Made by a program: the position numbers and the translations under genes. From CAUUFM01 sp041844335 (GTDB lineage Bacteria; Bacillota; Clostridia; Lachnospirales; Lachnospiraceae), in assembly GCA_041844335.1 (NCBI GenBank), contig JBGZAX010000019.1, positions 1 to 18,976 of the forward strand: a DNA stretch of 18,976 nt, written 5' to 3'. The notes under the pieces were generated by a model that did no database searches, was not told where the DNA came from, and worked only from the letters and a program-made list of their open reading frames with translations. Positions 7,007 to 14,655 of the stretch are shown piece by piece. How positions within the stretch are numbered: position 1 is the stretch's first letter; each line of letters starts with the position of its first letter.

Positions 7007-7441
7007 TTACTTGAATGAAGCCAGCTGCTTTCCTGTAGCAAATAATTCATCCTTTGCACTGTCGTTCGGTGATTCATTTGCAATAATTCCCTCACCGCCT
7101 ACTATATTTGCTCCGGCAGCCTTCATTCTATCTACCCAATTTCTCATCCATTCACCGTCACCCCAGCCATAAGAACCGAATAATACGATATTTTTTCCGC
7201 TGACAGATCCCTCAAGCTCAGTAACAAAAGGCTCCATTTCAGTTTCTTCAAGAACCTCCGCACCCTGAGAACTGCATCCGAGTGCAAAGGTGCTGGCATT
7301 TTTTAAATCATCAATATTAGCCTCTGAAACGGTCTGTAACACACATTCTGCTCCTCCTGCCACTACACCGTCTCTCAATGCCTCAGCCATAACCTGTGTA
7401 TTACCTGTTCCACTCCAATATACCACATAAATCTTGCTCAT
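7007..7441 (-). CDS. Short-chain flavodoxin (Clostridium/Megasphaera type)
   Basis: 144 residues, ATG 7441 with AGGAG upstream. The FMN phosphate loop is SGTGNT (residues 10-15, in VVYWSGTGNT). The loops GCSSQGAEVLEE and FGSYGWGDGEWM match the FMN-stacking regions of the well-studied C. beijerinckii and Megasphaera flavodoxins. It is a one-electron carrier that can replace ferredoxin, typically under iron limitation. It lies between the DUF3793 gene (73-bp gap) and ahpC (30-bp gap). The upstream gap contains a small TAAGAC/GTCTTA hairpin followed by A-rich sequence, not a clear terminator. Confidence 0.95.
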   Translation of the reverse strand: MSKIYVVYWSGTGNTQVMAEALRDGVVAGGAECVLQTVSEANIDDLKNASTFALGCSSQGAEVLEETEMEPFVTELEGSVSGKNIVLFGSYGWGDGEWMRNWVDRMKAAGANIVGGEGIIANESPNDSAKDELFATGKQLASFK

Positions 7442-7514
7442 TTTTTTTAAATCTCCTTTTTATTTATAAAATTTATTTTTTAAGACATTAAAGTCTTACC
7501 GGCACAATTTTTAC

Positions 7515-8165
7515 TCAAACCGCAGATCCGGCATACACCGTATAAAGCGAACTTAAAGCTCCGCCCTTTGCAATAAGGTTGAGTGCTATATTTCTTGCTA
7601 AATCATACTGCTTAAAAATTCCGGCAGCCGCATCTTTGTTCTGATAAACCTTCCAGTATCCTGACAGCTTATAATTTTTTCCGTTATTTTCAATAAATCC
7701 CAAAACGTCTGCAAGCGGATAGCCCATAAAAACTCCCATCTCGTGCGGAAAATTCCACTTTTTCTCCAATGCGCCAGTTAATCTCAGCGCCAAGTAATCT
7801 ATTGCCGCATCTACATCTTTTTCAAGTATACACTTATCATAGCCTAATGTCTTCAGGTAATCTGAATTTTCGTCTATGCTGATTAAATGTTCTATCGCTT
7901 TCTTTCTATATATTAGGTAAATGTATTTGTTTTCAGCCTTATACAGCAATTTACAGTTAGCTTTAGCTGCCATAATATCTACTTTCAGCTTATGACAAAC
8001 CTCAGATTTGACAATTAATAAATTCGATGGCTTTATATAAGCCAGTACAGGCGCACATTGGTAAGCCACACAATATCGGCATTTCTCGTATGTACCGTTC
8101 TCAAATCCATTAGATTTTGTATTTTCAAAAGAACAATTCAATTCTTTTTTCTGCACAAATTCCAT
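7515..8165 (-). CDS. DUF3793 family protein
   Basis: 216 residues, ATG 8165 with AAGGAAG 8 nt upstream. Family-typical segments are CAPVLAYIKPSNL near residues 37-49 and HEMGVFMGYPLADVLGFIENNGKNY followed by SGYWKVY near residues 140-170 (the first quoted here only by its ends: HEMGVFMGYPL and GFIENNGKNY). A CRYC pair precedes the first motif. The biochemical function of DUF3793 is not known to me. From memory such genes often lie beside flavodoxin and iron-transport genes, which fits this operon. It is the first gene after a strong promoter with a GCTAAC-type operator, so metal-responsive expression is plausible. No membrane segment or signal peptide is seen. Confidence 0.85.
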   Translation of the reverse strand: MEFVQKKELNCSFENTKSNGFENGTYEKCRYCVAYQCAPVLAYIKPSNLLIVKSEVCHKLKVDIMAAKANCKLLYKAENKYIYLIYRKKAIEHLISIDENSDYLKTLGYDKCILEKDVDAAIDYLALRLTGALEKKWNFPHEMGVFMGYPLADVLGFIENNGKNYKLSGYWKVYQNKDAAAGIFKQYDLARNIALNLIAKGGALSSLYTVYAGSAV

Positions 8166-8193
8166 GCCGTCATCTTCCTTATTATTAGTATTT

Positions 8194-8217
8194 AGTTAAG
8201 CATAGCTAACTGTTAGC
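8194..8217 (-). promoter_or_regulatory. Candidate operator over the transcription start of the DUF3793 operon
   Basis: A perfect 13-bp palindrome GCTAACTGTTAGC (8205-8217) directly abuts the -10 box. A second inverted pair, AGTTAAGC (8194-8201) and GCTAACT (8205-8211), overlaps it. The result is three TTAGC/GCTAA-type half-sites over +1. The TTAG...CTAA character resembles DtxR-family (iron or manganese) operators more than Fur or PerR boxes. That assignment is inference. Confidence 0.5.
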
Positions 8218-8246
8218 ATTATATAACATTTATAAAAAAAATGCAA
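8218..8246 (-). promoter_or_regulatory. Strong sigma-A promoter of the DUF3793-flavodoxin-ahpC operon
   Basis: On the minus strand TTGCAT (8246-8241) and a consensus TATAAT (8223-8218) are separated by 17 bp. Transcription should start near 8211, inside the palindromic operator, with a leader of about 45 nt. The rest of the 8166-8409 gap holds the ftsK-side terminator and the TACAAC repeats. Confidence 0.75.
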
Positions 8247-8297
8247 GCAAATAATATTTAATTTAAAATAAATTTTATTAAGTTATGTTGGTACGGA

Positions 8298-8334
8298 TAA
8301 AAAATAGGTATATCAAGACTTACTTGATATACCT
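8298..8334 (-). terminator. Intrinsic terminator of the rex-alr-CBS-yebC-ftsK operon
   Basis: AGGTATATCAAG (8306-8317) pairs perfectly with CTTGATATACCT (8323-8334) around a 5-nt loop. On the minus strand the stem is followed by TATTTTTTAT. It lies about 80 nt downstream of the ftsK stop and separates that operon from the DUF3793 promoter. Confidence 0.88.
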
Positions 8335-8367
8335 GTATTATACATAAAAATCATAAATTGTATGTCG

Positions 8368-8409
8368 TTTTTACAACCATAAAATAATTTTTACAACATT
8401 TTTGTTGTA
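8368..8409. repeat. TTTTTACAAC direct repeats and TACAACA/TGTTGTA hairpin abutting the ftsK stop
   Basis: TTTTTACAAC occurs at 8368-8377 and 8388-8397, exactly 20 bp apart. The second copy is half of a perfect 18-bp hairpin TACAACA-tttt-TGTTGTA (8392-8409), which touches the ftsK stop codon. On the minus strand A's rather than U's follow, so it is not a standard terminator. A related TTACAAC arm occurs in the dyad at 441-468. Confidence 0.4.
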
Positions 8410-11220
8410 TTAATCTACAAAGCTCCTCTTATATTCCTCAAACTCCTCAAGGCTCATTAATACACTTCTGGGCTTTGTTCCTTCATCTTCTCCTACTACA
8501 CCTTGAGTCTCCATTTGATCCATTATCCTACCTGCTCTGTTAAATCCTATTTTCAATGCTCGCTGCAACATACCGATAGATGCTTTTTCTTTGCCGACCA
8601 CAAGAGCCGCCGCCTCAATAAATAAGGGATCCAGTCCGTAATCACCGTCATGATTTGAATGATTGCCGTCAATAATCGATTGATTCGCAGCTTTTGCTAT
8701 TTCCTTCTCTATTGTATCATATGTCTGATTGTCTGAATTCTTGGCTTGCTCTTTAAGATAAGATGTCACTCTTTCTACCTCTTCATCAGAAATAAAGGCA
8801 CCCTGAAGTCTTATCGGAGTCTGCAACCACTGCGGGCCGAACAGCATATCTCCTTTTCCAAGCAGCTTTTCAGCTCCGTTCATATCAAGAATGGTTCTTG
8901 AATCTACTCCCGATGTCACCGAAAACGCAATCCTTGAGGGCATATTCGCCTTTATCAGTCCTGTGATTACATTTACTGATGGTCTTTGCGTAGCAAGTAT
9001 TAAATGCATTCCTGCCGCTCTTGCTAATTGTGCCAATCTGCAAATAGACTCTTCAGCCTCTTTTGCAGATACCATCATAAGGTCGGCCAATTCATCAACT
9101 ATAATTACGATTTTGGGCAACACGGTCAATCCGTCGGCTTCCACGGTTTCTTTGTTGGCGGGATCTTCTACCCATCTGTTATATCCCGTCAAATCCCTTA
9201 CACCCGCATTTGCAAAGAGCTGATATCTTTCAGTCATTTCGGCAACAGCCCAATTTAAGACTCCGGCAGCCTTTTTTGCATCTGTCACTATAGGCGCTAA
9301 AAGATGAGGTATGCCGTTATACACACTTAATTCCACTACCTTAGGATCTACCATGATAAGTCTTACATCCTTGGGACTACATGTGTATAATATACTCAAT
9401 ATCAGGGTATTGATACATACCGACTTACCAGAACCGGTAGCTCCGGCTATCAAAAGATGCGGCATTTTGGAAATGTCCTCTACTACAGTTCTGTTGGATA
9501 AATCCTTTCCGACAGCAAATGCCAGCTTACATTTATTGTTCTTAAATGCAGCATCTTCCAATAAATCCCTAAGCATAACTGTACTGTTTTCGGAATTCGG
9601 AACTTCTATGCCGATATATGATTTACCCGGGATCGGAGCCTCAATTCTTATATCGGCTGCTGCCAATGCAAGTTTTATATCATCGGATCTTGCCAAAATT
9701 TGACTGACCTTTACACCGGGCGCCGGACTTAATTCATATCTGGTAACTGTAGGACCGATGCTTGCACCCGCCATATTTACGGTGATATTAAAGCTTGCAA
9801 AGGTATCCTCGAGCTTTTTCATAGTTTCTTTTATTTTTAAACTGTCTGTCTGCTTTATTCCGGTGCCCTTTTTCAGAAGATCAATTGGAGGAAAAGTATA
9901 TTCTATTTCCTTTTCTTTTAATTTTTCATCAGACAAGCTGCTGTCATTAGCTTCATCTATTTTTGGCAAATCTTCATTTGGTAAAGTTTCCGATTCTTCA
10001 GACAGCGTGCATTCTGATAATGATTTATCTTCAGATGATGCTGTAATCTTAATATCCGTCATTTCAGACAGCTTATCTGAAGTGTTTTCATTTGCTAAAT
10101 TATGATCACTTTCAAACCTTATTTCCCGGGCATTAAAGTCATCTTCACATTCGTCATCAATATCATCATCACTCGTATATTCTTCATTTTCATATTCATC
10201 AGCTTTGGAAGAAATTTTGAAATCGGTAAATTCTACGACAGTGTTTTTCATTTCCTCCGATTTGCCGACTGCATTATATATTTCCGTTTTACCGCTATAT
10301 ATGGGATCAGTATATTCATTGCAGCTTACTTCCGTCTCCCTTTCCTTATCATTAACATCATTATAATGATCAAATTCAAAGTTTTCAAAAGGGTTGAGAT
10401 TTATCTCTTTCATTCCGACATTACCGCCCATAGGATTTGGCTTGATATTGCATTTCTTGGTAAATTCAATAGGACTGAAGTCCATAGGCTTGGGATTATC
10501 AGTATCAATATCCAAAATTCTTATAGCTCTTGCTCTTTCTCCAAAACTCACCACATTTTTTTCTCTATTTATTTCCCTACTTCTTTCTTTAAGATTTGAA
10601 ACAGTCGAATTATAAGCTTTTTTACCGCTTTTTTTCATCATGGCAAGTAGCGGCTTCTGAGTCACAATTATAAGGCAGATTATAAATAAGATTATAAATA
10701 TAAAGACGGTCGCCACCTTTCCGACAACATTATAAATAACGGCGGAAAAGATTGCACCGACAATTCCTCCGCCGCTCCTATTTTCAATCGCCCCTAAATA
10801 AACGGCAATCAGGTTGAATCCCTTATTTATATCTGCAGATAATATATGTATCATGGAAATTAATGATATATACATTATTATGAAAGCTGCAACTCTAACC
10901 CTTATTTTTTTATTGCCGGTATTAGCCTTTATAAAAGTGCAGATAACAAATAAAAAAACCGGAAAAATATAACCGAACACACCGAAAAGTCCGAATAAAA
11001 ATCCGCCTATAAAAAGCAGGGGTCCTTTTCCCCCGCCTAATACACCAATTAATAAGACTACTGATATTGCAAACATAATCAGAACTTCAACTTCGGTTTT
11101 TACTCTATCTGAATATTCCATGTTGTTTACGCTACCTGAATTTTCGGAATGATTTTTAACCTGCCTATTACTTGTTTTCTTTTTATTCGTATTCTTACTT
11201 TTAGGTCGATTTGACGCCAC
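8410..11220 (-). CDS. ftsK: DNA translocase FtsK/SpoIIIE family
   Basis: 936 residues from GTG 11220. An upstream in-frame GTG (11229) overlaps the AAGGAG site, whereas 11220 lies 8 nt after it. A basic N-terminus is followed by about four membrane segments (residues 45-186). A long, acidic, low-complexity linker (about 200-465) contains DDDIDDECEDD. The motor includes GASIGPTVTRYELSPAPG, Walker A GATGSGKS (K599), Walker B IIVDELADLMM (D709, E710) and ATQRPSVNVITG. A winged-helix gamma domain (about 865-930, starting at DPLFIEAA) would read KOPS/SRS-type polar DNA sequences. The family pumps chromosomal DNA through the closing septum as a membrane-anchored hexamer. The sequence does not tell FtsK from SpoIIIE. 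It is the last gene of the rex operon, 30 bp after yebC. Confidence 0.96.
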   Translation of the reverse strand: MASNRPKSKNTNKKKTSNRQVKNHSENSGSVNNMEYSDRVKTEVEVLIMFAISVVLLIGVLGGGKGPLLFIGGFLFGLFGVFGYIFPVFLFVICTFIKANTGNKKIRVRVAAFIIMYISLISMIHILSADINKGFNLIAVYLGAIENRSGGGIVGAIFSAVIYNVVGKVATVFIFIILFIICLIIVTQKPLLAMMKKSGKKAYNSTVSNLKERSREINREKNVVSFGERARAIRILDIDTDNPKPMDFSPIEFTKKCNIKPNPMGGNVGMKEINLNPFENFEFDHYNDVNDKERETEVSCNEYTDPIYSGKTEIYNAVGKSEEMKNTVVEFTDFKISSKADEYENEEYTSDDDIDDECEDDFNAREIRFESDHNLANENTSDKLSEMTDIKITASSEDKSLSECTLSEESETLPNEDLPKIDEANDSSLSDEKLKEKEIEYTFPPIDLLKKGTGIKQTDSLKIKETMKKLEDTFASFNITVNMAGASIGPTVTRYELSPAPGVKVSQILARSDDIKLALAAADIRIEAPIPGKSYIGIEVPNSENSTVMLRDLLEDAAFKNNKCKLAFAVGKDLSNRTVVEDISKMPHLLIAGATGSGKSVCINTLILSILYTCSPKDVRLIMVDPKVVELSVYNGIPHLLAPIVTDAKKAAGVLNWAVAEMTERYQLFANAGVRDLTGYNRWVEDPANKETVEADGLTVLPKIVIIVDELADLMMVSAKEAEESICRLAQLARAAGMHLILATQRPSVNVITGLIKANMPSRIAFSVTSGVDSRTILDMNGAEKLLGKGDMLFGPQWLQTPIRLQGAFISDEEVERVTSYLKEQAKNSDNQTYDTIEKEIAKAANQSIIDGNHSNHDGDYGLDPLFIEAAALVVGKEKASIGMLQRALKIGFNRAGRIMDQMETQGVVGEDEGTKPRSVLMSLEEFEEYKRSFVD

Positions 11221-11250
11221 AAATAACACTCCTTATTAATATAAACAAAA

Positions 11251-11988
11251 TTATATCCCTATTGCGTTATGAAAAACAGCCTGAACATCATCTTCAATAT
11301 CCAATAGATCCAAGGTCTTATTAAGACCATTTAAAGCCTCTTCATCAGTTTCTATGTTCACATAATTTTGCGGTATCATAGACAGCTCGGCGGAGGCTAT
11401 TTTTATTCCCTCTTTTTCCAATGCCTCCCTCACGGAATGAAGACTTTCGGGCGTGGTTAAAATAATATATCTTTCATCATCGTCACTTTCAAAATCATCA
11501 GCACCGTTATCAAGTGCCGTCATCATAAGGCTTTCTTCATCAAGCTCACAGCTCTCCTGTTCTACCAAAATCACACCTCTTTGATCAAACATATAGGAAA
11601 CACATCCCTGTTGACCTATAGCTCCGTTACCTTTTGTAAATGCTGATCTTACATTGGCGGCGGTTCGGTTCTTGTTGTCTGTTAAGGCATCTACAATTAT
11701 GGCTACTCCGGACGGTCCGTATCCCTCATATCTCACCGTTTCAAAATTTACTGCATTTAAATCGCCTGCCGCTTTTTTTATACCTCTGTCTATTGTGTCA
11801 TTCGGCATATTATTCGCCTTTGCCTTTGCTATCGCATCTCTTAACTTGCTGTTATTATTAGGATCCGAACCTCCCTCTTTCACAGCTACGGCTATTTCTC
11901 TACCTATCAAAGTAAAAATTTTTCCTTTTGCCGCATCGTTTTTTTCTTTCTTGTGCTTAATATTGGCAAATTTGGAATGTCCTGACAT
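11251..11988 (-). CDS. yebC: YebC/TACO1 family protein
   Basis: 245 residues, ATG 11988 with AAGGAA upstream. It starts with the family hallmark MSGHSKFANIKHKKEKNDA and shows KLRDAIAKAKANNMPNDTI and YEGYGPSGVAIIVDALTDN in the expected order. The length is typical (about 240-250). Family members were first described as DNA-binding transcription regulators. More recent work points to translation, relieving ribosome stalling at proline-rich stretches as the mitochondrial homologue TACO1 does. Which role applies here cannot be read from the sequence. Cytosolic. It lies 29 bp after the CBS gene and 30 bp before ftsK. Confidence 0.96.
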   Translation of the reverse strand: MSGHSKFANIKHKKEKNDAAKGKIFTLIGREIAVAVKEGGSDPNNNSKLRDAIAKAKANNMPNDTIDRGIKKAAGDLNAVNFETVRYEGYGPSGVAIIVDALTDNKNRTAANVRSAFTKGNGAIGQQGCVSYMFDQRGVILVEQESCELDEESLMMTALDNGADDFESDDDERYIILTTPESLHSVREALEKEGIKIASAELSMIPQNYVNIETDEEALNGLNKTLDLLDIEDDVQAVFHNAIGI

Positions 11989-12017
11989 AATAAAATTCCT
12001 TTCTATATTTTCGTTTC

Positions 12018-12752
12018 TTATTCATTCATCGGCTTAATAATGCCGTTTATTATATCCTGCTCTGTTATTATACCTATTGTCTGGGCATATTCATCTATAA
12101 CTATCGCTATTTTACTGCGTCTTTGCCTCATTTGTGAAAAAGCATCAATAATACTTATACTTCTTGAGATAAAGGGAGGCATCTCTATGCAATCTTCCCA
12201 AGTAAATGTTGAGTCGTCAGTTTCATTTCTATTTAAATATTTTTTCAATAAGGCTTTTATCTTAACCACTCCCAAGATGTCATCGATTCCTCTTTGGTAA
12301 ACCGGGCAATGAGAAACATTATTTTCGATCATATAACCCAACACGTTTTTTATATTGGCGCCTTTTTTTACCGCAAACATTTTTTCTTTGCCGATAACTA
12401 TCTTGCTTACATCATTTTGTAAAAAAGCCCATTGTTTTGAAATCCCTATCTTTTCTATCTCATCAGTTATCTTGCCTGCTTCACTCACTATCCTATCTTC
12501 CAAATCCTTATCAAACTCATTGTCATAGGTCTGTTTTATTTCAGCATCGAAGATTTCGCCATCATGGAGAAACTCATATGATTGCTCAATCATTCCCTCA
12601 TTTTTATGAAACTCCTCGCTATTTAAAGCCTTTCTTCTACTCCGCTTATCCTCCCTTGAAATTACCAAGCTCAAAATAAGAAATACTATAAAAGCCACAA
12701 AAGCTGTCAATATCAAAAAAATACCTGCCCTTAGTAATTGTATCTCCGACAT
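12018..12752 (-). CDS. Membrane-anchored CBS-pair protein (CorC/HlyC-like)
   Basis: 244 residues from ATG 12752, preceded by GGGGTGG. A GTG nine bases earlier is open but lacks a ribosome binding site. One membrane segment lies near residues 5-27, followed by a basic stretch (REDKRSRRK) and an acidic linker. Two CBS motifs occupy about 115-240, with the second repeat ending IAIVIDEYAQTIGIITEQDI. The CBS pair resembles that of CorC/HlyC proteins (CNNM family), but both the four-helix DUF21 membrane domain and the C-terminal CorC_HlyC domain are absent. CBS pairs usually bind adenine nucleotides and regulate a partner. The partner here is unknown. It lies between alr (24-bp gap) and yebC (29-bp gap). 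Confidence 0.8.
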   Translation of the reverse strand: MSEIQLLRAGIFLILTAFVAFIVFLILSLVISREDKRSRRKALNSEEFHKNEGMIEQSYEFLHDGEIFDAEIKQTYDNEFDKDLEDRIVSEAGKITDEIEKIGISKQWAFLQNDVSKIVIGKEKMFAVKKGANIKNVLGYMIENNVSHCPVYQRGIDDILGVVKIKALLKKYLNRNETDDSTFTWEDCIEMPPFISRSISIIDAFSQMRQRRSKIAIVIDEYAQTIGIITEQDIINGIIKPMNE

Positions 12753-12776
12753 TATCTCCACCCCGTTAATGTTTTC

Positions 12777-13916
12777 TTATTCCAAGAAAACATATTCCCT
12801 ATGCACTCTGTTACCTATACCGCAAATCATCTCGTAATTTATCATATTTGAAAGATAGGCAAGCTCTTCCATAGTTATTCTTTCGCTACCGCTCTCCCCT
12901 ATTAATATAACACTATCCTTTGCACTTATATTGTCTATTTCAGTAACATCAACAAGCAGCTGATCCATACACACATTTCCTATTACCTTACATCTTTTCC
13001 CATTTAAAAGTACATGGCTTTTATTTGACAATGCTCTCGGATAACCATCTGCATAGCCTATGGCAACTGTAGCTATCCGGCTGCCCTTTCTAGCTATATA
13101 GGTTCCCGAATAGCTGACAGGTCTGTCCTCCTTTAATTCCTTTACAAATACTATCGTACTTTCAAGACTCATTACCGGTTTAAAATCTTTCATTTTGTCC
13201 TCTAAGACAGGCGACGGAATAAGCCCATAAGCCGCACAGCCGGATCTAACCATATTAAAATTAGCCTCGGGGCATTGCAGAATGCCCGCACTGTTTGAGC
13301 AATGCTTTATCTTAAATGAAATACCTCGATTCTCCAATTCCTCTATGCAGGCATTAAACTCCCCAAGCTGCTTTAAAGTATAGCTTTTGTCCTCACTGTC
13401 AGCCTTTGCAAAATGAGTAAATATTCCCTGTGCATCAATGTTTTCAAGCTTACATATCTCCTCTATAATATCCAAATCTTCACTGCTGTTAAAAAATCCT
13501 ATTCTCGACATACCTGTATCAATCTTTATATGAATTTTTGCAACAACATTTTTTTTCTTTGCCATATTTGAAAGCTCTAATGCAGATTCATAATCAAAGA
13601 TACAAAAAGACACGTCTTTATCTAAAATTTCTTCATATCCTTGATTTAATCCGTAACCCAAAATTAAAATATGCTTTTTTACACCGTTTTGTCTTAACAC
13701 TTCAGCTTCCTCGCTTGTAGCTACTCCCAAATAAGATACAAAGTCTATACTTTCGGCATATTTTGATATTTCAATTGCCCCCAGGCCATAAGCATTCGCC
13801 TTTACTACCAGCATAAACGAAACGCCGTCGGATACCATCTCTTTAATTTTATTTATATTATGTGCAAGATTTGATAAATTAACTATTGCCCTGGCCCTTA
13901 ATATACTGGAATTCAT
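12777..13916 (-). CDS. alr: Alanine racemase
   Basis: 379 residues, usual length, ATG 13916 with AAAGGGG upstream. The PLP-binding lysine is K39 in LVVKANAYGLG. The second catalytic residue is the Tyr of VSYSGTY (Y269). The segments KIDTGMSRIGF, CSNSAGIL, MVRSGCAAYGL and ATVAIGYADGYPR match fold-type III alanine racemases. The enzyme interconverts L- and D-alanine for peptidoglycan synthesis in the cytosol. It is the second gene of the rex operon, 21 bp after rex. A division and wall-growth theme is shared with ftsK at the operon's end. Confidence 0.97.
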   Translation of the reverse strand: MNSSILRARAIVNLSNLAHNINKIKEMVSDGVSFMLVVKANAYGLGAIEISKYAESIDFVSYLGVATSEEAEVLRQNGVKKHILILGYGLNQGYEEILDKDVSFCIFDYESALELSNMAKKKNVVAKIHIKIDTGMSRIGFFNSSEDLDIIEEICKLENIDAQGIFTHFAKADSEDKSYTLKQLGEFNACIEELENRGISFKIKHCSNSAGILQCPEANFNMVRSGCAAYGLIPSPVLEDKMKDFKPVMSLESTIVFVKELKEDRPVSYSGTYIARKGSRIATVAIGYADGYPRALSNKSHVLLNGKRCKVIGNVCMDQLLVDVTEIDNISAKDSVILIGESGSERITMEELAYLSNMINYEMICGIGNRVHREYVFLE

Positions 13917-13937
13917 TACTATCCCCTTTTAATAATT

Positions 13938-14588
13938 TTAATCCTTTTTATTTTTTGCCGGTTTTACAGTAGTCATTCTGTATGACAGTCTCATAAGACT
14001 GTCCGGCAGATGGACATTTTCCACTATAACATCTTTATCTACATCTATTTCCGCATTAGATAAGTTCCATACAGCCTTTATCTTATATCTTCTTAAGTAT
14101 TCCGCCACTATCCCATTGGCAGATTTCGGCGTGGCAATAATTGCTACGTCAATATGGCGATCCTTCATAAAATCCTCAAGCTTGCTGATATGCTGAACGG
14201 TAATTCCAGATACCACTTTACCTATTATGTGCATACTGATATCAAAAAGACCTATAACCTCGAATATTTCGCTATCAAAGCCTTTAAAATTTGCAATAGC
14301 CTGTCCCAAGTTTCCGACACCTATCATAATCATAGTATGCTTTATCTCAAGCCCCAAAATCTTTGAAATTTCGTTTCTAAGGTAAGAAACATTATATCCA
14401 TAGCCTTGCTGCCCGAATCCTCCGAAATGATTAAGATCCTGTCTTATGGATGAGGCAGTGGTTTGCATAAGTTCACTTAATTCATTTGATGATATCCTCT
14501 CTACCCCTTTGTTCATCAAATCGCTCAAATATCTATAATATCTGGGCAATCTGCCAATCACTGCTTGCGATATTTTTTTTCTTTCCAT
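13938..14588 (-). CDS. rex: Redox-sensing transcriptional repressor Rex
   Basis: 216 residues, ATG 14588 with AGGAG 8 nt upstream. The N-terminal winged helix carries IGRLPRYYRYL and TASSIRQDLNHFG, including the SIRQDL recognition-helix motif of Rex. The Rossmann motif is GVGNLGQA (residues 90-97) for NAD(H). The swapped C-terminal helix region is also present. Rex represses fermentation, hydrogen and NADH-oxidising genes when the NADH/NAD+ ratio is low and releases DNA when NADH binds. I see no full TTGTTAA-N4-TTAACAA operator at its own promoter. It heads the rex-alr-CBS-yebC-ftsK operon, an unusual company for Rex. Confidence 0.97.
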   Translation of the reverse strand: MERKKISQAVIGRLPRYYRYLSDLMNKGVERISSNELSELMQTTASSIRQDLNHFGGFGQQGYGYNVSYLRNEISKILGLEIKHTMIMIGVGNLGQAIANFKGFDSEIFEVIGLFDISMHIIGKVVSGITVQHISKLEDFMKDRHIDVAIIATPKSANGIVAEYLRRYKIKAVWNLSNAEIDVDKDVIVENVHLPDSLMRLSYRMTTVKPAKNKKD

Positions 14589-14609
14589 AAATTTTTCTCC
14601 TAAATTTTA

Positions 14610-14638
14610 AATATATACATCTGTAATCAATATGTCAA
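14610..14638 (-). promoter_or_regulatory. Promoter of the rex operon
   Basis: On the minus strand the consensus -35 TTGACA (14638-14633) and TATATT (14615-14610) are 17 bp apart. Transcription would start near 14603, giving a very short leader before AGGAG and the rex ATG at 14588. No strong dyad overlaps it. Confidence 0.8.
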
Positions 14639-14655
14639 GTCTATTATATGATTTT

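Noticed and set aside
7442..7514. Separate promoter or terminator between the DUF3793 gene and flavodoxin
   Set aside because: The TAAGAC/GTCTTA stem is followed by A's rather than U's on the coding strand, and no -35/-10 pair at 16-18 bp was convincing.
9758..10599. Long plus-strand open frames opposite ftsK
   Set aside because: They mirror the minus-strand ftsK linker codons, have no ribosome binding sites, and encode no recognisable domain.
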